In this document: in pieces, positions 57,993-64,000 of the stretch
Layout of the letters: every line of letters begins with the position of its first letter
Position numbering within the stretch: position 1 is the first letter of the stretch
Assembly: GCF_016741935.1 (NCBI RefSeq)
Contig: NZ_JAERRG010000003.1
Span: 372,001-436,000, forward strand
Reading direction: 5' to 3'
DNA length: 64,000 nucleotides
DNA from: Streptomyces endocoffeicus
Lineage (GTDB): Bacteria; Actinomycetota; Actinomycetes; Streptomycetales; Streptomycetaceae
The notes under the pieces: model-generated
Databases searched by the model: none
Seen by the model: the letters and a program-made list of their open reading frames with translations, nothing else
What the model was told of the DNA's origin: nothing
Translations under genes and position numbers: made by a program

Positions 57993-58994
57993 GTGGTCAC
58001 CAGCCAGGACGTGGCCCGGCTGGCCGGAGTGTCGCAGGCGACCGTCTCCCGGGTGCTGCAGGGCAGCGCCAGGGTCTCCCCGGAGACCAGGGAACGCGTA
58101 CTGACCGCCATGAAGCAGGCCGGTTACCACCCCAACGCGGCCGCCAGGGCCATGCGCACCCGGCGCGCCGGCACGATCGGCGTGGTCGTCGCGGACATCA
58201 CCAACCCCTTCTATCCGCAGCTGCTGGAAGCGGTCGGCGATGAACTCGGCCGCGCCGGGCAGCGGATGACGCTGTGGAACGCCACCGGCCCGAGCGAGGC
58301 CGGCGCGCTCGAGGCCATCCGCGAGGGCGCGGTGGACGGCCTCCTGTTCACCACGGTGACGGAGATGTCCAAGCCGCTCGAAGAGGCGCTGCAGCACAAC
58401 GAGCCCGTGGTGCTGCTCCACCGGGGTCTTGACCACATCGGCTGCGACCAGGTCACCGCCGACAACGTGGCCGGGGGGCGGCTCGCCGCCCGGTACCTGG
58501 TCCGGGCCGGACACGAGCGCATCGGCTTTCTGCGCGGACCGCAGTCGGCCAGCACCGCGCTCCACCGGGAGCGCGGCTTCCGCGAGACGCTCGACGAGCT
58601 CGGGCACCCACTGGCGCCCGAGCTGGTGCGGCCGGGGGACTTCTCCCACGACACGGCGCGCGCGGCGATGCGCGAACTGCTCGACGGCCCGCGGCCCCCG
58701 TCCGCCGTCTTCTGCGCCAACGACCTCACCGCCCTCGGTGCCGTGGACGGCGCGATCTCGCTGGGCGTGCGGATCCCCGAGGACGTCTGGGTGGTGGGGT
58801 ACGACGACATCGCCATGGCCGCGTGGGAGGCGTACGGCCTGACCACGGTGCGGCAGCCGATCACGGACATGGCGCGGATGGCGGTGCGGATGCTGATCGA
58901 GCGGATCGAGGACCGCACGCTGCCCGCCCGGCGCCGCGAGTTCCCGGCCGAGCTGGTGATCCGGCGGTCCACCGCCCATACGCCCGCTTCCTGA
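57993..58994 (+). CDS. LacI family regulator
   Basis: A 333-residue repressor. The HTH is SQDVARLAGVSQATVSRVLQ, beginning at residue 4, followed by the hinge YHPNAAARAMRT and a periplasmic-binding-like core (TIGVVVADITNPFYPQLLEA, FCANDLTALGAVDGAISLGV, VWVVGYDDIAMAAWE). The GTG at 57993 has a strong GGAGGAG upstream. It lies to the right of the IS element and probably controlled the now-truncated transporter gene through the TACGTA boxes. The sugar or acid effector is unknown. Confidence 0.92.
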   Translation: MVTSQDVARLAGVSQATVSRVLQGSARVSPETRERVLTAMKQAGYHPNAAARAMRTRRAGTIGVVVADITNPFYPQLLEAVGDELGRAGQRMTLWNATGPSEAGALEAIREGAVDGLLFTTVTEMSKPLEEALQHNEPVVLLHRGLDHIGCDQVTADNVAGGRLAARYLVRAGHERIGFLRGPQSASTALHRERGFRETLDELGHPLAPELVRPGDFSHDTARAAMRELLDGPRPPSAVFCANDLTALGAVDGAISLGVRIPEDVWVVGYDDIAMAAWEAYGLTTVRQPITDMARMAVRMLIERIEDRTLPARRREFPAELVIRRSTAHTPAS

Positions 58995-59046
58995 CGGCGT
59001 TTCGGGGCCGCCGGGCGGCTCGTCGTGTGCCCGGTGTGGCGGTCCG

Positions 59047-59475
59047 TCAGGCGGCCGAGCCCGCCAGGGTGTTGCGCAGGGCGGCGAGCCCGTCGGCGTA
59101 GATGCCGTGGAAGAGCGCGACGGCTTCGTCGTCGCTGACGCCGGTGGGGGTGAACGACCCGGACCATTCGACGCGCGATGCGTCGGACCGGCCGGGGACC
59201 TCGCGCACGCGCAGCGTGGAGAGGTAGTCGGTCACCGGGAACGGCGCCTCCAGGATGGCGTAGCTGTACGAGCGCGCCGCGTCGTCGAAGGCCACGAGCC
59301 GCTCGACGATCACGCCGCCTTCCTCGTTGCGCAGCCGGCGGACGCGGCCGCCCTCGGCGGCGACGCTCTCGGAGATGTACGGCAGCCAGTCGGGCAGCGC
59401 GTCGAAGCCGCCGATGAGCTGCCACACCCGGTCCGGTGGTACGGGTAGGTCGAGGGTGGCGGTGGTGGAGGCCAT
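59047..59475 (-). CDS. SRPBCC (polyketide cyclase/START-like) protein
   Basis: A 142-residue lipid- or small-ligand-binding fold protein of the PYR/polyketide_cyc2 kind. The helix-grip features LDLPVPPDRVWQLIGGFDAL, PDWLPYISESVAAEGG and RVEWSGSFTPTGVSDDEAVA are typical. The ATG at 59475 has AGGAGC upstream. It follows the aldo/keto reductase gene by 40 bp on the same strand and is probably in the LysR-controlled unit. The ligand is unknown. Confidence 0.88.
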   Translation of the reverse strand: MASTTATLDLPVPPDRVWQLIGGFDALPDWLPYISESVAAEGGRVRRLRNEEGGVIVERLVAFDDAARSYSYAILEAPFPVTDYLSTLRVREVPGRSDASRVEWSGSFTPTGVSDDEAVALFHGIYADGLAALRNTLAGSAA

Positions 59476-59515
59476 GGGTTGCTCCTGTCGGGGTGGGGGG
59501 AGGGGAGGGGGATCG

Positions 59516-60526
59516 TCAGGCGGTGGGCAGGGGCGCGAGGGGGGAGACCAGCCCGGCCTCGCGGAGTTCGGCCCAGAACGCCGCGGGGATGGTCTCGTCG
59601 AGGGCCGCGACATCCTCGGCGATACGGCTGGGGCGGGTGGCGCCCGGGATCACGGCGGCGGCCGCCGGGTGGGCCAGGGAGAACTGCAGGGCGGCGGCCT
59701 TGACGCTGACGCCGTGCCGCTCGGCGAGCTCCTTGATGCGCGCCACCTTCTCGATGATGTGCGCGGGCGCGTCCTGGTATTCGAAGTGGGTGCCGCCCGC
59801 GAGGATGCCGGAGCTGTAGGGGCCGCCGACGACGAGGCTGACGCCCTGGTCGGCCGCCGTGGGGAGCAGGCGCTGCAGGGCGCGGTCGTGGTCCAGCAGG
59901 GTGTAGCGCCCGGCGAGCAGGAAGGCGTCCGGCTTCGGCTCGTCCAGGTCGAGGGTGAGCTCGATGGGTTCGACGCGGTTGACGCCGAGCCCCCACGCCT
60001 TGATCACGCCCTCGTCGCGCAGCTGCTGCAGGACGCGGAAGGCGCCGGTGCGGGCACTCTCGTAGACGGCGAGCCACTCGTCTCCGTGGAAGTCCTGGGC
60101 CACGTCATGGACCCAGACGATGTCGAGCCGGTCGGTGCGCAGGCGCTGCAGGCTGTCCTCGATGGACCGCTTGGTGGCATCGGCCGTCCAGTCGTGCACA
60201 AGCTTGTTGGGACGGCCGTGCTCGAACAGACCGCCCTTCTCGCCGAGTTCACGGGCGGCGGGGTCCTCGACCTCGTCGAGGATGACCCGACCCACCTTGG
60301 TGCTGAGCACGTAACTGTCGCGGGGACGCCCGGCGAGCGCGTCGCCGAGGCGTATCTCCGCCAGGCCCGCACCGTAGAAGGGGGCGGTGTCGTAGTAGCG
60401 GATGCCGTGGTCCCAGGCGGCGTCGACGGTCGCGGCGGCCTCCTCGTCGGAGACGTCGCGGAACATGCTGCCCAGCGGGGCCGTGCCCAGTCCGAGGCGG
60501 CCCGGGAGCAGAGACGTGATGGTCAT
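59516..60526 (-). CDS. Aldo/keto reductase (aldose/pyridoxal dehydrogenase-like)
   Basis: A 336-residue TIM-barrel oxidoreductase. The AKR tetrad is in place: Asp and Tyr in RYYDTAPFYGAGLAEIRLGD, Lys in YVLSTKVGRV, and His in DIVWVHDVAQD. VKAAALQFSLAHPAAAAVIP is the cofactor side. The sequence is closest in feel to L-fucose/D-threo-aldose 1-dehydrogenase members. It is divergent from a LysR gene across 143 bp with a perfect palindrome, so it is a probable LysR target. Confidence 0.9.
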   Translation of the reverse strand: MTITSLLPGRLGLGTAPLGSMFRDVSDEEAAATVDAAWDHGIRYYDTAPFYGAGLAEIRLGDALAGRPRDSYVLSTKVGRVILDEVEDPAARELGEKGGLFEHGRPNKLVHDWTADATKRSIEDSLQRLRTDRLDIVWVHDVAQDFHGDEWLAVYESARTGAFRVLQQLRDEGVIKAWGLGVNRVEPIELTLDLDEPKPDAFLLAGRYTLLDHDRALQRLLPTAADQGVSLVVGGPYSSGILAGGTHFEYQDAPAHIIEKVARIKELAERHGVSVKAAALQFSLAHPAAAAVIPGATRPSRIAEDVAALDETIPAAFWAELREAGLVSPLAPLPTA

Positions 60527-60626
60527 GAAGTGTCCTTGCGGAGAGAAGGGGGAAGGGACGGACTCATGGCTCTCGGCCGGTCCGCCGTTCGTTCGCCTTC
60601 GACGTTAGGATCGGGACTTCAGACTG

Positions 60627-60643
60627 TCCAAGACTCTCTTGGA
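60627..60643. promoter_or_regulatory. LysR-type site CCAAGA-N3-TCTTGG
   Basis: A perfect 15-bp inverted repeat, CCAAGACTCTCTTGG (60628-60642), flanked by T and A, sits 27 bp before the LysR start in the divergent promoter. A further TTGAG/CTCGG stretch follows. It is a good candidate for the autoregulatory LysR site. Confidence 0.65.
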
Positions 60644-60669
60644 TATACTTGAGTCCTCGGAGGTCTTAA

Positions 60670-61608
60670 ATGCTTGACCTGCGACAACTGCGCTACTTCA
60701 GCGCCGTGGCCGAGACCGAACACGTCGGCCGCGCCGCCGAGCAACTCCATATCTCCCAGTCTCCGCTCAGCCGGCAGATCGCTCAGCTGGAGAAGAACCT
60801 CGGCCTGACCCTGTTCGAGCGCAGCCAGCAGCGCATCCGGCTCACCCGCGACGGTGCGATCTTCCTCAGCGAGGCACGGGCGCTGCTGCGCCACGCCGAC
60901 CGGCTGGAGAACCTGGGCCGTCGGCTGGGCAGGGGCGAGGAGGGCGGGCTGTGCATCGGCTACGTGGCCGACGCCATGCACACCGGTGTGCTGCCGGGCG
61001 CGCTGCGCCGGCTCCAGGAGGAGAGCCCCGGCATCCATGTCGCGCTGTACAGCATGGCCGCGGCCGAGCAGTTCGAGGGGCTGCGCCAGCGCAGCCTGGA
61101 CATCGCCCTGGTGCGGGAGCCGCCGGACCGCGACGACCCCGTGCTGCGCGCCGCGTCGCTGCTGGAGGACCCGTTGCTGCTGGTCCTTCCGGCGGGCCAC
61201 CCGCTGGCCGCTCAGGAGACGATCTCGGCGAAGGATCTGGACGGGCAGCCGTGGATCGCGGTCGAGGAGCCGGGCGACCCGGTGTGGCGGGACACGTTCG
61301 TCGCCTCGTGCGTGGCCTCGGGCTTCGCGCCCGATATCCGGCTCGACGCCGCGGATCCCCTGACGGCGCTCGGCCTGGTGGCCTCCGGCCTCGGGCTGGC
61401 GCTGGTGCAGAAGAGCATGGTGCGTGGCGCCACGGAGGCCGTGGCCGTGCGCACACTGCCGTGGCACGAGGCGTCCGTCCAGCTGTGGGCGGTCTGGCAC
61501 CACGTCGATCTGCGGCCGGTCGTCGCCTCGTTCCGCGAGACGGTGCTGTCGGACGAGCGGGAGCTGGGCGCGGCGCCGCCGGCCGGTGGCCTCGCCTCCG
61601 GGGTGTGA
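60670..61608 (+). CDS. LysR family regulator
   Basis: A 312-residue LysR-type regulator. The HTH is RQLRYFSAVAETEHVGRAAE through LHISQSPLSRQIAQLEKNLG, followed by a substrate-binding domain (GLCIGYVADAMHTGVLPGAL, VREPPDRDDPVLRAA, LLVLPAGHPLA). The ATG at 60670 overlaps no other gene. It is divergent from the aldo/keto reductase gene and probably activates it in response to an aromatic or sugar-derived effector. It is convergent with the MarR gene (2 bp apart). Confidence 0.93.
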   Translation: MLDLRQLRYFSAVAETEHVGRAAEQLHISQSPLSRQIAQLEKNLGLTLFERSQQRIRLTRDGAIFLSEARALLRHADRLENLGRRLGRGEEGGLCIGYVADAMHTGVLPGALRRLQEESPGIHVALYSMAAAEQFEGLRQRSLDIALVREPPDRDDPVLRAASLLEDPLLLVLPAGHPLAAQETISAKDLDGQPWIAVEEPGDPVWRDTFVASCVASGFAPDIRLDAADPLTALGLVASGLGLALVQKSMVRGATEAVAVRTLPWHEASVQLWAVWHHVDLRPVVASFRETVLSDERELGAAPPAGGLASGV

Positions 61609-61610
61609 GG

Positions 61611-62129
61611 TCAGCCGGGGAGCTCACACCCCGGAATGCGGAGTGCCGAGGCGTCGAGGGGCGACGCCTCCAACGAGGCCACGGCCGTGACCAGGGTGGT
61701 GAGCCTCGGGTCCCGCGCCGCCAGGTCGAGCGCCTCGCGCAGGGCGCCTTCGTACGTCGGCCGGGCCTGGCCGAGCAGGAGCAGCCCGGCCTCGGTGACA
61801 TTGGTGTAGATCCCGCGCCGGTCGGTGGGACACAGGTAGCGGGAGAGGAGTTCGCGGTCCTCGAGCCGGGCGACCAGGCGGGTGGTGGCGCTCTGGCTGA
61901 GGGCGACCGCGTCGGCCACCTGTTTCATCTGCAGATGGCCGTTGTCCCCGTCGTGCTGTCGGCTCAGGACGTCCAGCACCGCGTACTCGCGGGCGCTGAG
62001 CTCATGGCGGGTGTGGAGGGCCCCCTCGAGATGCGTCTCGATCCTGCTGTGCAGCAGTGACAGGGCGCACCAGCTCTGGGCGAGGGGAGTGGCGACGGGG
62101 TCCGGTGTGGTCATGGGCGGTGTGGTCAT
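61611..62129 (-). CDS. MarR family regulator
   Basis: A 172-residue winged-HTH repressor. It has LSAREYAVLDVLSRQHDGDN, the recognition segment MKQVADAVALSQSATTRLVA and wing CPTDRRGIYTNVTEAGLLLL. The ATG at 62129 has AGGAGG upstream; a second in-frame ATG is at 62114. It is divergent from an MFS efflux-type gene, the standard repressor-pump arrangement. Confidence 0.92.
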   Translation of the reverse strand: MTTPPMTTPDPVATPLAQSWCALSLLHSRIETHLEGALHTRHELSAREYAVLDVLSRQHDGDNGHLQMKQVADAVALSQSATTRLVARLEDRELLSRYLCPTDRRGIYTNVTEAGLLLLGQARPTYEGALREALDLAARDPRLTTLVTAVASLEASPLDASALRIPGCELPG

Positions 62130-62220
62130 GGGTGCCTCCTGATGCGGGGTGGGGCGGGGCCCGGTCGGGGGCCCGCGGCGGTGACGGTGACGTGATACAC
62201 AGCACCAGCAATATAGCGCG

Positions 62221-62243
62221 CTTGCAATTACTGCGTCTGCAAG
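62221..62243. promoter_or_regulatory. Candidate MarR operator CTTGCA-N11-TGCAAG
   Basis: CTTGCA (62221-62226) and TGCAAG (62238-62243) are inverted, in the AT-rich core of the MarR/MFS divergent promoter. Nearby CAAT and TTGC repeats suggest more half-sites. Confidence 0.5.
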
Positions 62244-62293
62244 TATTGTGGTTGCTCGTAAAGGGCGGTAGCAATCACTTGGAGTGAACTTTC

Positions 62294-63499
62294 ATGCCCA
62301 TCGCACTGCTGGCCCTCGCCATCGGGGCCTTTGGGATCGGAACCACCGAGTTCGTGATCATGGGGCTGCTGCCCGAGGTCGCCGGGGACTTCGATGTGTC
62401 CATCCCCACCGCCGGATTCCTGGTGACCGGCTACGCGCTCGGCGTCATGGTCGGCGCGCCGCTGATGACCGCGCTCGGTACGAAGATCTCCCGCAAGCAC
62501 ATGCTGATGCTGCTGATGGGGCTGTTCGTAGTGGGCAATCTGCTCTCCGCGCTCGCCCCCAGCTTCGGCGTGATGGCCGTGGGACGGATCGTCGCCTCCT
62601 TCGCGCACGGCGCGTTCTTCGGCATCGGATCGGTCGTCGCGGCCGACCTGGTCGCGCCCGAGAAGAAGGCCGGAGCCATCTCGATGATGTTCACCGGCCT
62701 GACCGTCGCCAACGTCGTCGGCGTGCCGCTCGGCACCTCGATCGGCCAGTCGCTGGGGTGGCGGACCACCTTCTTCATCGTCGCGGGGCTCGGCGTGATC
62801 GGCCTGGCGGGCATCGCCAAGCTCGTTCCCGACATCCCCAAGCCAGAGGGTGTGCACCTGATCCATGAGCTGGCAGCCTTCCGCAACGCACAGGTGCTGC
62901 TGGCCATGGCGATGACCGTGCTCGGCTTCGGCGGTGTCTTCGCCGCCATCACCTACATCGCGCCGATGATGACCGAGGTCGCGGGCTTCGCGGACTCCTC
63001 CGTCACCTGGCTGCTGGTCCTCTTCGGCCTCGGCATGGTCGGCGGCAACCTCCTCGGTGGCCGGTTCGCCGACCGGGCGCTGATGCCGATGCTGTACGTG
63101 TCGCTGGGCGCCCTCGCGCTGGTCCTCGCCGCGTTCACCTTCACCGCCCACAACAAGATCGCGGCCGCCGTGTCCATCGCTCTGGTCGGCGCCCTGGGCT
63201 TCGCCACCGTGCCCCCGCTGCAGAAGCGGGTGCTGGACTACGCGGCGGGTGCCCCCACCCTCGCCTCCGCCGTCAACATCGGCGCCTTCAACCTGGGCAA
63301 CGCGCTCTCGGCCTGGCTCGGCGGCCTGGTGATCTCGGCCGGACTCGGCTACACCGCGCCCAACTGGGTCGGCGCCATCCTCGCCGGATCCGCCCTGGTC
63401 CTCGCCGTCCTCTCGGCCGCCCTGGAGCGCCGCGACGCCCGCCGCGGCCACGACGGTGCCACCACCGAGCCGGCCCGCGCATTGACCGGCCGGCACTGA
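62294..63499 (+). CDS. MFS transporter (DHA1 family, AraJ/YdhP-like)
   Basis: A 401-residue permease with twelve predicted spans. DHA1 features are GIGTTEFVIMGLLPEVAGDF, ALGVMVGAPLMTALGTKISR and RIVASFAHGAFFGIGSVVAA; motif C-like GLTVANVVGVPLGTSIGQSL is also present. It is probably a drug or sugar/arabinose-like exporter. It is divergent from a MarR repressor gene and followed by a heme-binding-like gene after a repeat array. The substrate is unknown. Confidence 0.92.
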   Translation: MPIALLALAIGAFGIGTTEFVIMGLLPEVAGDFDVSIPTAGFLVTGYALGVMVGAPLMTALGTKISRKHMLMLLMGLFVVGNLLSALAPSFGVMAVGRIVASFAHGAFFGIGSVVAADLVAPEKKAGAISMMFTGLTVANVVGVPLGTSIGQSLGWRTTFFIVAGLGVIGLAGIAKLVPDIPKPEGVHLIHELAAFRNAQVLLAMAMTVLGFGGVFAAITYIAPMMTEVAGFADSSVTWLLVLFGLGMVGGNLLGGRFADRALMPMLYVSLGALALVLAAFTFTAHNKIAAAVSIALVGALGFATVPPLQKRVLDYAAGAPTLASAVNIGAFNLGNALSAWLGGLVISAGLGYTAPNWVGAILAGSALVLAVLSAALERRDARRGHDGATTEPARALTGRH

Positions 63500-63527
63500 C
63501 GCCACCCCACACACCTGGCACTGCCGC

Positions 63528-63604
63528 CACCCGGCACCCGGCACCCGCCACCCGCCACCCGGCACCCGGCACCCGCCACCCGCCACCCGGTACCCGGCAC
63601 CCGG
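63528..63604. repeat. 7-bp tandem repeat, 11 copies
   Basis: Eleven units of CACCCG(G/C), with one T variant, lie between the MFS stop and the next gene. The array is bounded by similar TGACGCCACC segments (63498 and 63608 regions). Copy number is likely to vary between strains. Confidence 0.9.
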
Positions 63605-63660
63605 CATTGACGCCACCGCACACCGAACAACACCGTCACCATCAAGGAGCCAATCCCGCC

Positions 63661-64000
63661 ATGAGCACCCCCGAGACCGCCGTCGCCCCGCTGACCACCC
63701 AGAACGCCGAGGCCCTCCTCCAGTCCGCCCGCGCCGCCGCCGAGGCGGCCGGGGTGACGGCCGCGATCAGCGTCGTGGACGCCGGTGGCCATCTGCTGGC
63801 CTTCCGGCGCGACGACCGGGCCGTACTGATAGCGGGGGAGACCAGCACCCGTAAGGCGTTCACCGCGCTCCAGCTGGACGCCCCCACCGCGGACCTGGTC
63901 GACGCGGTCCAGCCCGGAGGCGCCTTCCACACCCTGCCCACCGCCCTCGACCGCCCGCTGCTGTTCCTCGCCGGTGGGGTCCCGGTGCACCGCGACGGCC
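63661..64000 (+). CDS. GlcG/HbpS heme-binding family protein (partial)
   Basis: The first 113 residues of a GlcG/HbpS/Cob(I)-adenosyltransferase-PduO-C-like protein, cut by the window end. Features are ALLQSARAAAEAAGVTAAIS, VVDAGGHLLAFRRDDRAVLI, AGETSTRKAFTALQLDAPTA and PLLFLAGGVPVHRDG. It would be about 140-150 residues whole. HbpS in Streptomyces binds heme and partners a redox sensor kinase; no kinase is in view. It follows the MFS gene by 161 bp. Confidence 0.88.
   Translation, partial: MSTPETAVAPLTTQNAEALLQSARAAAEAAGVTAAISVVDAGGHLLAFRRDDRAVLIAGETSTRKAFTALQLDAPTADLVDAVQPGGAFHTLPTALDRPLLFLAGGVPVHRDG

Overview
The window is high-GC actinobacterial DNA. GC-rich third positions, GTG and TTG starts, GGAGG-type ribosome binding sites, tandem-domain Lrp regulators, the PL7 and PL20-like secreted lyases and the GGGGCTCCGCCCC-type intergenic hairpins all point to Streptomyces or a close relative. 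It looks like accessory, chromosome-arm catabolic territory: about 55 genes, mostly oxidoreductases, transporters and one-component regulators. No rRNA, tRNA, CRISPR array or replication origin was seen.

Layout. 1-5.2 kb: partial amidase; amidohydrolase-AbgT transporter operon with a divergent double-domain Lrp regulator. 5.4-10 kb: TetR, two SDRs, and a two-component flavin monooxygenase (NtaA-type LLM oxygenase plus flavin reductase). 10.5-15.4 kb: IclR regulator, flavin amine oxidase and two LLM oxygenases. 15.4-28 kb: a catabolic block with an SDR-MFS-lactonase-HOT-FmdB operon, an FMN 2-hydroxy-acid enzyme, a KGSADH-like aldehyde dehydrogenase, a zinc alcohol dehydrogenase-hydratase pair, a reductase/TetR pair with three operators, and an IclR regulator. 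28-34.8 kb: FHA protein, alginate lyase, Ser/Thr kinase, DUF305 lipoprotein, DUF1996 and DUF2165 proteins. 34.8-39.5 kb: a carboxymuconolactone decarboxylase-ECF41 sigma unit with a recognisable ECF41 promoter, then a cobalamin-riboswitch-controlled ABC importer. 39.6-42.4 kb: unknown protein, NTF2-like protein, CGNR regulator, epoxide hydrolase. 42.5-49.4 kb: a CoA-dependent aromatic acid operon (ligase, fused monooxygenase/Old-Yellow reductase, thioesterase, cupin) with divergent RidA-like and PaaX genes. 49.5-54.8 kb: secreted lyase, and an amino-acid oxidase-ThDP decarboxylase-PixA/AidA operon. 55-59 kb: an MHS transporter truncated exactly at an intact IS200/IS605 element (tnpA, tnpB, right-end hairpin), then a LacI regulator. 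59-64 kb: SRPBCC protein, aldo/keto reductase with divergent LysR, MarR with divergent MFS pump, and a partial GlcG/HbpS gene.

The most interesting signal is regulatory. A 16-bp inverted repeat, GTCT-N8-(A/G)GAC followed three bases later by another half-site, recurs in two divergent promoters of the 15-25 kb block and directly in front of the IclR gene at 27.26 kb. The block holds a lactonase, an iron-dependent hydroxyacid dehydrogenase and an aldehyde dehydrogenase under a putative IclR regulator. That is the same logic as the Agrobacterium attKLM/blcABC gamma-butyrolactone pathway, which would be notable in a genus that signals with gamma-butyrolactones. Other strong leads are the anthraniloyl/salicylyl-CoA operon, the oxidase-decarboxylase-PixA operon, and the ECF41 promoter.
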